The notes under the pieces: model-generated
What the model saw: only the letters and a program-made list of their open reading frames with translations
Databases searched by the model: none
What the model was told of the DNA's origin: nothing
Position numbers and translations under genes: made by a program
Source: Aporrectodea caliginosa
Taxonomy: Eukaryota > Annelida > Clitellata > Crassiclitellata > Lumbricidae
Direction: 5' to 3'
Length of the DNA stretch: 64,000 bases
NCBI GenBank assembly: GCA_020284085.1
Contig: JACEVL010000145.1
Span: 479,501 to 543,500, forward strand
In this document: piece by piece, positions 17,737 to 30,116 of the stretch
Layout: each line of letters starts with the position of its first letter
Position numbering within the stretch: position 1 is the first letter of the stretch

Positions 17737-18929
17737 TAGACTGCTTAAGTCTACTTACCAACGTCAAGTAGGTCTACGTCATTGAAAACATTAAAATAAT
17801 TTAGCAGCGTAGGCTAAACTATAAAGGATAGCCAACGAAACAATGTATTCATTTAGCTGCTCATCTCGCGACTTTTGGGCTACTTTTTTTACATGATTTC
17901 GCGACCAAGCACATCCGATATGGCGACCTGATGCAATCGTCACAGAATCGTAATTGTTTCAGTCTATGCGAAATTATATGGACTAATAAGTAAACTTTAG
18001 TAAAGACAGCTACTTCTGTCTGAAAGTAAGCTCCTTTCGAAACATAAACCGGTTATCTCTTTTAACGGAGCAATTTAAAGTTACAAATGGTATACTTTTC
18101 GAAGTTTCACACATTGTAAATTTGGTCTTATCTGATTTGATCTGCTCCTCCACTTTCCAATTCTTCACCCAAACGACATCCGCCTTAACAGTTAGGCCTA
18201 CTCTGCGACCTCTGACTGGCAACCAGACTCTGACGGTGAGTCTGACCTATTTCTGACAACCCCTTTGACTCTACGCAGCGCTCATGTATAAGCTGGTGCA
18301 TGCTCTGCGCTTAGCTTTCGAGTGAAAATACCATATTTTCGCAATTTAGCAAACATTCCTAGATGTAATCTAATCAGACAACTTTGTGCAGTGCTTTTAT
18401 TCAATGGCACTGCACTCTCGAATTCAAAACAGGGTTTGATTTGGCAAGGATCTTCTTCAAGTTCTCGGCCATTGCGCAGGTTCAAATTTCCAATGGCTCC
18501 TCACCTCTTGATGCTGGGCTTCTTACATCAGTTTACTGTAGGCCTATCCATCCACCATCATCCAGTCGAGCAGCATTCTATAGATGTTTCATTCTCTTTT
18601 CCCCATTCTTTATGATATCTCTCAATAGAGTTACTAATACCAATTCAATATGTGACCAATCCACCTCCTGTCTCTCTCATATTTTAACAGCAAGAGATCT
18701 TAACACGTTCGCCTTATGCAGAGTATCTTTCTTTTTTTATGCTGTTTTATGGCTAGGATCACAGTTATTAATTTTTCCAATAATTCTATTATCCAGATCT
18801 CTAGGTGGCTATTCCAGCTTCCTGGTTTATCTTTGCCATATTTTAAATAAGCACCAGAAAAAATCTTATTCAATCATGAACTTGTTTTTCCAGACTGCCT
18901 ATTCCAGACTTTCTATCTTGCAAGCATAA
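17737..18929. other. No gene recognised
   Basis: Open frames on both strands show no recognisable protein pattern. Two TAGGCCTA palindromes (18193, 18539) are present. Nothing else could be supported. Confidence 0.4.
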
Positions 18930-19075
18930 TCACACATTTACAAACAATAAGAAAACTTTCAAATATCACTTCAGTGATCTCAGATATACAGAGCTCCTCT
19001 GAGTAGCTTTCTCGAAGGGGCGCTATACAACTGTTCGATATGAATGAATGAATGAATGAATGAATGAATGAATAC
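18930..19075 (+). repeat. LINE 3' end with (TGAA)n tail
   Basis: A short C-terminal frame (NKKTFKYHFSDLRYTELL) runs into CTCCTCTGAGTAG and GGGGCGCTATACAA, then (TGAA)n. It is the same tail type as at 2925-3103. Confidence 0.65.
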
Positions 19076-19379
19076 AGATGGTAGAAGTGTTCCCTGTGTT
19101 TAAGACATCTCTCCAGTAACACCTTCACTGCACTACCATGCACCTTCCAATGTCATCCCTGTCACATATCGGCCTACTTGTATCCATGACTGGATTCGCA
19201 ATATTATTATCGTTTCATTATTCTTTGTCATCAGTTTCCTATTGCATCCCATCTTCCTTAAAAATTTTTTTAACAGTTGTATTTCTAATTCATGATAGGT
19301 TTGCAATGACATGGAAAAGCAGTAATAAATTAAATGTATAAATAAGTCCAATGTTTGGCCTGTGTTCAAGATATCAAAG

Positions 19380-20589
19380 ATGCAAGCAAGTAGCCACAAG
19401 AAACCAAACACATACAAATGTGAGTTTTGTAACAAAATGTTTATCTGGAACTCCAGTCTCAAAATCCATATAAGAAACCATAATGGAATAAAACCATACA
19501 AATGTGAATTATGTCATAAGTCATTTTCACGAAAGACGCATCTGGAATGCCATAAAAGAACACACACTGGAGAAACACCATACATGTGCAATTTATGTCA
19601 TAAAGCATTTGCATGGAAGACTGCTTTGGAACGCCATACAACAATCCACACTGGGAAAGCCATACTTGTGCAATTTATGTCACAAGGAATTTGCATGGAA
19701 GACTACTCTGAAAAGCCATACAACAACCCACACTGGAGAAAAACCATACATGTGCAATGTATGTCACAAAGCATTTGCACGGAAGACTCGTCTGGAATGC
19801 CACAAACGAACCCACACTGGAGAAAAACCATACAAGTGCAATTTCTGTCACAGAGCGTTTGCAGTGAAGTATACTCTGGAATGCCATAGAAGAACACACA
19901 CTGGGAATAAACCATACATGTGCAATTTATGTCATAAAACATTTGCAATAAAGAGGACTCTGAAAGACCATAAAACAATCCACACTGGAGAAAAACCATA
20001 CAAGTGCATTTTCTGTCACAGAGTGTTTGCATTGAAGTCTACTCTGGAATGCCATAGAAGAACACACACTGGAGAAAAACCATATATGTGCAATTTATGT
20101 GACAAAGCATTTGCAAAGAAGACTACTCTGGAAAGCCATATAAGAACACACACCGGAGAAAAACCATACATTTGCAATTTATGTCGCAAAGCATTTGCAC
20201 GTAAGGATTATCTGGAACGCCATAGAAGAACCCACACTGGAGAAAAATCTCACATGTGCAATATATGTCGCAAGGTATTTGCGATGAAAATTGCTCTGGA
20301 ACGCCATAGAAGAACCCACACTGGAGAAAAACCATACATGTGCAATCTATGTCGTAGAGAATTTGCACGTAAGGCATATCTGGTATGCCATAGAAGAACC
20401 CACACTGGAGAAAAACCATATCTGTGCAATTTATGCCACAAAACATTCGCAGAGAAGACTTCTCTGGAAGTCCACAAAACAATCCACAGTGGAGAAAAAC
20501 CATACATTTGCAATTTATGTAACAAAGCATTTGCACACAAGACTTATTTGAAATGCCACAAAAGAACCCACAGTAAAGAAAATCCATAA
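19380..20589 (+). pseudogene. C2H2 zinc-finger array gene, frameshifted
   Basis: Fourteen C2H2 fingers of 28 residues with TGEKPY-type linkers. Three lie in the frame opened by ATG 19380 (MQASSHKKPNTYKCEFC). Then HTGEKP is reduced to a 2-base-shorter form near 19651-19660, which shifts the frame. Eleven more fingers follow in the new frame (YLCNLCHKEFAWKTTLKSH onwards) to TAA at 20587-20589. That stop lies where a TAC tyrosine of a linker (EKPYKC) would be, so it is probably a nonsense change. Fingers of this type bind DNA in tandem. No KRAB, BTB or other effector domain is visible. Either a shifted pseudogene or a gene with a recent or assembly-caused break. Confidence 0.8.
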
Positions 20590-21345
<756 letters not shown>

Positions 21346-22076
21346 AGAAGTGTCAATTAAGTTATATGGCATTGCACGGTGTAGTGTCTCAGCTTCCATG
21401 CAAGATCCCATACCGGTAACAAATTATGTGATAGTGAATTCTATGAATGTGTTGTGCCGAAACTGGCACATATATGTCATGCAAGCACTTTACATAAGAG
21501 ATTCAGTACATAATTATACAGACTATGAGAACTGTGTTGATGAAAAACAGTTGTCAACAACAGAAATCTTGCAAGATCTCCTAAGCAGAGGATGAATCAT
21601 ACATAGTCCAGTTGAAAACAATTTTCCGGAGCTATTCTAGAGTTGGCCTTATCTCTGACGTTATTGCTCATTTAATTTTTTAGACCATAATTATGGATGT
21701 GGAATGTGGGACAAAATGTTTGAAATTGAAAAGGATTTTGTGGAACATTATCATTATGTTATCACTACTGTGATACTCCACAGACAGATATGTTTCTTGA
21801 AATTATTTTAAGTGTATGGGTTTAGTTAATTTCCTAGAACAAGGAAAACAGATTAATTTGCCTATAGTTAATAGTACCGTCTGTTGGCTTCACACCAGTT
21901 TTAATGTTATAACAATATGTTTGATTCTCGTCTAGTCGTAATTATTATTTGATCAATGTCTAGGCTTAAGTTATAGGCTACACTATAGGCTATTCTTAAT
22001 ATTCGTTGGCCAGTTTTAATATTCATCAATTTCTAAAAATCTTAATATTCGTAATATGCGCATACTTGTTCTATGA

Positions 22077-22442
22077 CAGTGGTTCTTAACCTTTTCAGTG
22101 GGAGCCGAACCCCAAGAGAAATCCATGACCACTCACACGAACCCCTCAAGTTTGACCAATAATTTTTTGACTAATGGGAACAAAAGGAAATGAAAAATTG
22201 TACCAAAATGTGATCATTCAATACATGAACTACTAACTGTTAACTAACTCGTGTCCAACACTACCAATTGCATCTTAATGTTTCCTTTGTTGTTGCTGTT
22301 TAAAATAGCAAATGATTTTTCACTCACACTCACTGACCCAAAATATGTATAATTGTATATATTTCAGATGACCTCTGCCGAACCTCTGGCACTGGCTCAC
22401 CGAACCCCAGGGGTTCTGTCGAACACTGGTTAAGAAACACTG
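22077..22442. mobile_element. hAT MITE, 366 bp, Charlie-like ends
   Basis: Begins CAGTGGTTCTTAACC and ends GGTTAAGAAACACTG, the CAGNGGTTCT end type well known from hAT-Charlie elements. It is flanked by a perfect 8-bp duplication, TTCTATGA (22069-22076 and 22443-22450). No ORF. Confidence 0.92.
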
Positions 22443-22491
22443 TTCTATGACAAAGGCCTACCTAAGTTATTTGATGTTGACACTTTAAAAT

Positions 22492-22712
22492 GGAAGCGGG
22501 ATTGATGAAAAAAATCTTTTACGAAATAGAAGTGGGATTGATGAAAACATTCATGTATTGAAATAGAAGCTGGATTGATCTAAATAATTTTCCCCGTAAA
22601 TAGAAGCTGGAAATCAACCTGGATGCATGGATGAAAATAGATTTCCATTCAATAGAAGCTGGATTGATGAAAATAATCTTGTCAGTAATTAGAAGCTGGA
22701 TTCCTGAGAATA
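22492..22712 (+). repeat. Degenerate minisatellite, GAAGTTGGATTGATGAAAAT family
   Basis: Units start GGAAGCGGGATTGATGAAAA, GAAGTGGGATTGATGAAAAC, GAAGCTGGATTGATCTAAAT and so on, about 38-41 bases each, with one disrupted unit. It starts 50 bases after the hAT MITE. Confidence 0.75.
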
Positions 22713-22784
22713 TATAGCACGCTTTAGCAAAACTATACGAAAGCGGCCTCTGTGGATTAGCCGTAATGGATACAGATACACTTG

Positions 22785-22858
22785 TAGACGAAATGTCGTT
22801 AGACGAATTGTCGTAGACGAAGTGTCGTTAGACGAAATGTCGTTCGACGAGTTGTCGC
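22785..22858 (+). repeat. Tandem 15-bp repeat (GACGAAATGTCGTTA-like)
   Basis: About five units such as GACGAAATGTCGTTA, GACGAATTGTCGTA and GACGAAGTGTCGTTA. Each unit contains a small palindrome (CGA..TCG). Origin unknown. Confidence 0.7.
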
Positions 22859-22859
22859 G

Positions 22860-24255
22860 GAACCCTTCTCATGTTTGTTCACCAGAGTGCTGTTTGCAGC
22901 TGGTTATATGAAAAGAATATACTTACTTACTTTAAGAAGAATTGAAATTGTGGGTCTGACTTTCATGTACAAAGCGACTTCTGCAAGGGAGAGAAATGGT
23001 CATCCAACTTGGGACAATTAATGGGAGAGAAGTGGGTTATTAGTTATGCTGATTTTCGCATTTAAATATGGCGCAAAATTACTGCTCATTAATTAAGCCA
23101 CAATTTACTTCAGCCGGAAAATGATAAGTACCCCATTGCATAGTTAGCCTTGCAACATCAAAGTCGCCTAACCAAGCCTTGTAGCATAGTCTGCCAGAGT
23201 GCGGACAGAACTGGTACTAAAATAAGTCAGATTTTATGAAGTCCTTTACGGATGATTGCATGACTTTTCGGCGAGCAAAATCTTTCAATTAATATGTCTT
23301 TCACGTTCACATGTCACTTCTGATTGAAACCGTAATTTCAGAAGTTACTTGAGTGTGGCTTACGGGCTACGGCGAAACGAAATACACTACCTATTGTCGC
23401 GTCAAGTCAAATAAGTAGGCCTACAACTTGAAATTCAACCAGTCTATAATCGAGCTACCACTGGCAGATTGCTCTTCATTCTTGTCTATTTTCAAATAAA
23501 ATCTGTAAAAACCATCATGTTAAATATTTACATCAAAACGAGTCGTTGTTTAAAAGCTCCTTTACGAAGGAACCTCCCAAACGCGGCTCTAACACGGCAG
23601 CCTTTCCATGATGTCTATCCAAGTAAGTAAGTAATAAGTACGATTCAAATGATGAAACCGGTTGCTGAATGGCCAGAACTCCGGTGTACAAACATCATAG
23701 GATGAAAACACAAAATCAATGAGTACAACATTCTTCCTACAAAATGTTTTCCTATCAATCATCAGGGAAATTTTTTATTTTCGAGAATTGATTTTCCGGC
23801 ATTACTTGTTACTTATTTTAAATACATGCTATTATGAAGTTTTATAAGGGATCGCTTTTTCAACAAATTTTATTATCTGGACAGCAACGGTCAAATGATT
23901 AATAATATTTTTTAAATTTGTAGTTGCTGTATATATGATATATAACGTCATATTATGGACGTCATTGTAATTTTTCATTCTCCTTATGGTTTCCTTCTCT
24001 GTGTCGCGATTTTTATGAGGTTGACAAATTATATAAGAAACAGTCGTTACGTATATGTCACTATATGTTAATATTTTTCGTGAGTTATATCAACTTATTT
24101 CCATTAAAGCATTATCTTAAGTAGTAATAACTGGTAAAGTCGTAGTTTACTTAACTAATTGCTAACCCATACCTATACTACTTAATATTAAAAACGAAGA
24201 CACATTGGGTAAACCCGTAGTTTAGGTTGGTATATTATTTGACTCGTCAAATTGA
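22860..24255. other. No gene recognised
   Basis: AT-rich sequence with no convincing coding frame. One TAGGCCTA palindrome at 23416. Short TAAG-type repeats near 22914 and 23620 may be tails of old retroelements. Confidence 0.4.
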
Positions 24256-24257
24256 CA

Positions 24258-24390
24258 ATGGAAGCTGGATATAAAGAAAAAAATATGTTTCACGAACTCG
24301 ATAGTGGTTATATATATATATTTATGTTCTTTAAATAGAAGTTGGATCGATCGGAAATAAACCATACCATAAATTTATATTTGGATTGAG
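24258..24390 (+). repeat. Degenerate minisatellite, GAAGTTGGAT family
   Basis: Three diverged units: GGAAGCTGGATATAAAGAAA, GAAGTTGGATCGATCGGAAA and a TTGGATTGAG piece. An AT dinucleotide run interrupts them. Confidence 0.5.
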
Positions 24391-24639
24391 TGGGACCTAA
24401 GTTTTTGATGCAATCTGAAGCGTTACTCCATATATGAGGTTCCATGCGATCGTTTTAGGTAGCTTTTGTGGACAGAGATTGAGCATAGGACAAGGCAGGG
24501 AGTGGTGGCTTGGCGAGTTGGAAGAGACAGGGGAGGGGTTAAGGGGTGGGGTGGATAGTCCTTGATCGACCCCTCCCTGCTCCCTTCGCAAAATCCCTGG
24601 CGCTTTATGTCCATGGATCGATCGGCCTTATCTTCTGAC

Positions 24640-25040
24640 ATATTAGTCTGCTCTGTCTGTCCAACGTCTCTGTCGGTGTCTCTGATTTTTCTCTTTGTCT
24701 TGATCTGTATCTCTTTCTATATATATATATATATATATATATCTCTGTCAAATTGTGTCTCTGTGTCTTTCTGTATCTTTGTCTATCTGTCTCTCTGCCT
24801 CTCCGTTAGTATATCTGTCTTTCTCTATGTCTTTCTCTGTATCTCTCTGTATAACTGTCTCTCTGTCTCTTTGTGTCTCTGTCTAATTCTATTATCAGCG
24901 TCTATATGTATCTCTGTCTCTTTGTCAGTGGATCGATTCTGTCTTTTTCTGTGTAAATGTCTCTTTGGTTGTGTCTCTGTCTTTCCCTCTGTCGATTCTC
25001 TGCTATCTCTCTGTTACTCTCTTCTCTCTCTGTGTCTCTG
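24640..25040 (+). repeat. (TCTGTC)n-type pyrimidine-rich microsatellite
   Basis: About 400 bp of CTCTGTCTCT-like sequence with an internal (AT)n run at 24718-24741. Any open frames through it are artefacts of composition. Confidence 0.85.
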
Positions 25041-25534
25041 TGAATCAACGAAGCTGATAAGTTAGCAGCCGACCATAATTACTGTCGCAGACGATGATGA
25101 CGTCAGCGGTGAGGTCGCCGTCTGCTGCAATGATTTTCGTCAGATCCAACTTCCAATTAATCATAAAACGCTGGCAGGGAGAGAGGCTTACAGATAGCAA
25201 GAACAGGAAGAGGGGGACAATACAACTTCTATGAGGGGAGTAAGAAGGAAAGGCCGAATATTTTAAATCCATCTGTCGGTTACTGAAAGGGTTAGAGGGA
25301 GCGATCCAGGAACTAGAGACGCAGAATTGGACTCGATTTCCTATGAGCTATTGACTTACAGAAATAATTTAATTGCTTAGAATGAGTTTAGTTATTTTAT
25401 ATAATTATATATTTTGAATATATATATATTCGATCGATGGCCTTGAACCGACATGGATATGCGACCTTGTTCGGAAAAGACTCACGCTTCAGACACATCA
25501 TGCAATTCATGTGCTTTAAGAGGACTACGGACGC

Positions 25535-25566
<32 letters not shown>

Positions 25567-25679
25567 CCTATGTGTATACCCATGTATATCCATGTGTATA
25601 TGGAACATACTTGATGACCTTGCACCGTTCTTTCTCTTTCACTTCTTAGTTCGCTTTTTCCTTTTTTTATTCCTGCTTC

Positions 25680-27155
25680 CCAAAAACGTGCTTTGGTTTT
25701 CCCGGCACTTAAGAAAACTAATCTGGACCCAAACGACTGCAAAAACTATCGGCCTATTTCTAACCTGTCTTTTCTTTCAAAAACCCTTGAACGTCTGGTT
25801 TCAATTCAGATTCTTCCTTACCTTGAGTCTTCAGGCCTTCTCCCCTCACACCAATCTGGTTTCAGGGCGTTCCACTCAACTGAAACAGCCCTGCTCTCTA
25901 TGCTAGCTGACATCTACTCAGCTATTGATAAGGCTCAGGTCACCCTTCTTGCACTTTTCGATGTCTCATCAGCCTTTGACATGGTGGATCACAATATTTT
26001 GCTCCAACGCCTTGAATCCTCCTATGGACTTAAGGGAGTCCCTCTTCTCTGGCTTCAATCCTACCTGTCTGGTCGCACCCAAATGGTTATAGCTGGTAAT
26101 TCCAGGTCTAACTGGGTGCCTGTCCCTCTAGGAGTTCCTCAGGGATCAGTCCTTGGACCCCTTCTTTTCATACTGTACACGGCTGATATTACCTCTTTGT
26201 TTACAAATTACTCTGCTACTGGTCACCTTTTTGCTGATGACGTTCAGGCGTACGTTCATGGTCCTGCGTCTACTCAACTCACTTTAGCTCGCCGTATTGA
26301 AGCCCTTTCCCATGACTTGCATTTGTGGATGTCTTCCAATCGCCTTTCACTAAACTCTTCCAAAACTCAACTTATTTGGCTTGGCACACCCCAACAACTT
26401 CTGAAAATTGACTTTTCGCTTCTCTCTGAAAACTTTCCCAAATTTACGTTCTCTACTTGTGTGCGTGACCTTGGTGTCACTTTGGACAGCGCTCTCACTT
26501 TTTCTGCTCATGTAACCAACCTTACACGATCCTCTTACTTTCACCTCCGGCGTCTCAGGGTTATTCGCAGATCCGTTCCCCTCTCTACCATGGCATCCAT
26601 TGTCCATGCATTTGTCTGTTCCAGAATTGATTATTGCAATTCCCTACTTATTGGTCTTCCCAAGGTCCGTCTATCCCCTATTCAATCTGTTCTCAATGCT
26701 GCTGCTCGATTGATTGCTCACCTTCCTAAATACTCCCATATATCATCTTTCATGGTCAACCAACTGCACTGGCTTCCTCTCTCTGACCGCATTCAGTTTA
26801 AAGTCCTTGCTTTGGTCCTCAAATCCAAACTGGGACTTGCCCCAAAATACCTCAGGGATGTCATTCGTCCTCCTCTTTCTGCATCTATACTCATCGGCCT
26901 CTCCGATCTCTGGACCGGTCTGACTTCTTTGTCCCACGAGCTAGGACCACGATTGCTCAAACTCGATCCTTTGCCATCATTGGGCCCTCTTTGTGGAATG
27001 CCCTTCCCTTCACTTTGCGTGAGACTTTCCTTTCTGGATCATTGTCTTCATCTCTCTCTCTCTCTCTTTAAAACCTATTTCTTCTCTCGGGGTTCTCGCA
27101 CTGGGAGCGCTACTGAATGGCCTCGGCTGTGAGCGGCGCTATATAAATTACTAAT
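25680..27155 (+). mobile_element. CR1/L2-like LINE, 5' truncated
   Basis: A reverse transcriptase polyprotein starts within the first RT blocks (LDPNDCKNYRPISNLSFLSK) and includes FDVSSAFDMVDH, GVPQGSVLGPLLF, the catalytic FADD box (HLFADDVQAYVHG) and a LHWLPLSDRIQFK block. Near 26887 the frame shifts out: the expected SHRPLRSLDRSDFF...FVPRAR...SFAIIGPSLWNAL sequence is in another frame until about 27055, where a CTCTCT run restores it. The 3' end is GGAGCGCTACTGAATGGCC, then GAGCGGCGCTATATAAATTA. The endonuclease is missing. An inverted relative lies at 53374-54340. Confidence 0.85.
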
Positions 27156-27560
27156 TACATTATGTAGCCTACCATACTGCTACCTCTACTGTATTAGACT
27201 TGATGCTGTGCTGTTGGTCAAGGCAAACCAAGGAAAACAATATCTTCCTCACCGAGCGGATAAGTTGTGTGATTACATACAAATATACAAGCACACATAC
27301 AAGCATATATATTATACATATATATATATATATATACAAAAACATATAGGCTACGCATATACACGTATACGTATTGCGTTTCAACCAATCAATCAAACTT
27401 TTTTCTATTGAAGCCGGATCAAGTCACAGAACATTCCAGCATGAAATATCAAGATTGGCTACAAGAGGAGTCCCAAAAGGGATCAAGATCCCGCTACCTA
27501 GGGACAAGTATAGAATAACATTTCAAAAGTCTGAATTAGTGACAGCACAGTATATGGTTT

Positions 27561-27653
27561 ACGGACAATTCGCCCCGGAAGATTAGCCCCCGGAAGATTC
27601 GCTCCCCACAATTCGCCCCCGGGAAGATTCGCCCCCGGAAGATTCGCCCCGGA
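27561..27653 (+). repeat. GC-rich tandem repeat (GATTCGCCCCCGGAA-like)
   Basis: About six units of about 15-16 bases alternate between GATTCGCCCCCGGAA and ACAATTCGCCCC forms. The phrase-like structure resembles the repeat at 22785. The minus strand would read as GANLPG peptide repeats, which I regard as an artefact. Confidence 0.7.
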
Positions 27654-27897
27654 ACTATAGACATGAAGCATCACATATTTGTTGAATTGTAAAAGAAGTT
27701 TAGTGTGCAGTTTATTTTCATCAATCCAACTTCCGTTCCCGCTAAGCATTAGGAAATTTTCGTAAGATTGCGCAATGTATTGCGTTCTATAATTAATTGA
27801 CAGATGTAATGTGGCCCCTATATTGTATACCCTATGGCAAAGCACAGATTCAAACATCGGCTTACTCAGTTTGCTACATTGGTTACAGCACTTGTCC

Positions 27898-27971
<74 letters not shown>

Positions 27972-28654
27972 CCACCACCAACACCACCAACACCATCATC
28001 ATCACCACCACCCACCACCCCCCACCACCACCACCATCATATCAACACCACCACCATTATCATCATCATCATTACCGCCATCACCATCATCACTTTCACC
28101 ATCACCATCATCACCATCACCACCGTCATCATCATCATCATCATCACCACCACCACCACCACCATCACCACCACCACCATCATCATCACCATCACCACCT
28201 CCACCACCACCACCATCGTCATCATCATCATCATCACCACCACCACCACCATCACCACCACCACCATCATCATCACCATCACCACCTCCACCACCACCCT
28301 CACCACCACCACCACCACCATCATCATCATCACCCCCACCACCATCATCATCATCATCATCACCACCACCACCATCACCACCACCACCACCATCATCACC
28401 ACCACCACCCTCACCACCACCACCACCACCATCATCATCATCACCCCCACCACCATCATCATAATCATCATCATCACCATAATCGTCATCATCATTCATC
28501 ATCATCATCATCACCACCACCCCCACCTCCACCACCACCACCACCACCACCATCATCATCATCATTACTGGGATTACCATTATCACTTTCAGCATCACCA
28601 TCATCACTATCACCATCGTCATCATCATCAACATCAGCACCACCGTCATCACCG

Positions 28655-28685
<31 letters not shown>

Positions 28686-28700
28686 CATCATCATTATCCT
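27898..28700 (+). repeat. Long CAT/CAC trinucleotide microsatellite
   Basis: About 800 bp of intermixed CAT, CAC and occasional CCC, GTC or ATT triplets. It begins as pure (CAT)n and becomes a mosaic, with an internal duplicated block (about 28140-28290 compared with 28290-28450). The 300-residue poly-His, poly-Ser and poly-Thr frames it creates are not credible genes. Confidence 0.95.
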
Positions 28701-30116
28701 GACAAAGGGCTAACAGAACTAAGCTTACGATTTGCTAAATCTCATTGTTTGATCTATTATAGTCCGTATAGAAATTAGATAACTGCAGCAAAACAGCCGC
28801 AGATTTATATATCTACCGATTGAGTAATACGTTACACTGAAGACGGAATACTGTTACGCAAACGTCAAGTTGATCAAGGATGATGGGTTTGAAAGTGAGA
28901 CGCTATAACTATAGCTACAACAACGGAGAGCTAAATATTGAAAATAATTTAATGAAAAAGCAGGCTAACTAAATAAAGGCCAACTAATAATCGAGCACTT
29001 ATTTAAATGTAGACCAGAGTGTGTTTAACCGCAATAATGTAATAAGTTCGAGAGCTACAGGTTCTTAACAAGACCAGGCATTATGCATCAGGCATGAAAT
29101 ACTGGATCAACAACCGCGTCCCGACAGAACGACAACTCTTTCCGGAACACCGAACCACAGACCAATGAATTACGGACCGTCTAGCAATCCTAAATTGCAC
29201 GAATCTCATTAATATATATTATATGTATTTACATATGTATATATGTTTATACACATTTATGTATATTATATATAAATATAAGTGTGGATTGTTGCTGGAT
29301 TTGCCAATGCGGAGATATTAAGTAATTATTTGTGCTGTGTATTATGACCCATTTATATTTATTAAATTTGGGCATACATGCAAAGCACATAATATGCAAG
29401 TTTAAATATAATACAATGCTATACATAGATATACGCATATTTCATATATACATATATGAGAGTATCCTATATGGATATATATAGTTGAGCGATATATACA
29501 ATATATCGAGAGATTTATTTTCAAAATCTTGTACATGAAATATTTTGCGTGCATATACAAAGACATTAAAGGAATCTCTGCGTTTGCGATAATCATGATA
29601 CTGATGAGAATTGGCTCCGTCTTCCTCCCTTGATGCCAGGCTCTGATCGCCCCTGTCTCCCCTACTCCGCCCGGCTGGCCCGGACGTCTTATCGTACCCC
29701 CAGCAGGACAGGATGTACCGAGACGAGGAGAAGGATGAAAAGGGAGTGGGATAAAGGCGGGTTGCATGGAGAGTGAGATCGCGAGGGGATAGGCCCGTTC
29801 GACATACGGGGGGGAGGGATATAGCCTAAAATCAGTTGTCCGATTTATTATGCCATATATTAAGGTCGGGAAAATGAATCTATCCACAGGCGGCCATATA
29901 AACAACAATATATAATATTCAGATAGATGTGATATATATGTAAGTAGTTGGACGTAAAATCCAATTTATATATTATAAATTTAATATTATATATTTATTA
30001 TTGCCATTGATATTTATTACATTAAGCATATTATTATATTATTGATTCATTCTATGAGTTATATATTTTTACATATATGATACATAAATAAAATTATAAA
30101 CAATACATGTATTATA
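28701..30116. other. No gene recognised
   Basis: AT-rich with many TATATA runs. A GC-richer patch at 29600-29830 has an open minus frame but no recognisable protein. Confidence 0.4.

Noticed and set aside
18384..18929. 181-residue plus-strand ORF upstream of the zinc-finger array
   Set aside because: Overlaps another open frame, starts without ATG context, and its composition follows a pyrimidine-rich DNA stretch. No evidence it joins the finger exons.
25045..25272. Possible exon (LDLTKIIAADGDLTADVIIV on the minus strand)
   Set aside because: The sequence coincides with a minus-strand copy of the GAAGTTGGATTGATGAAAAT motif and lacks good splice sites. No homology recognised.
27498..27857. 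GANLPG repeats suggesting a pentapeptide-repeat-like protein
   Set aside because: The repeat is at DNA level in a short intergenic array. The rest of the frame has no structure, and eukaryotic context gives no gene model.
27797..28778. Open frames of 200-314 residues rich in His, Ser, Thr or Pro
   Set aside because: They are translations of the CAT/CAC microsatellite in every frame. No non-repetitive coding sequence accompanies them.
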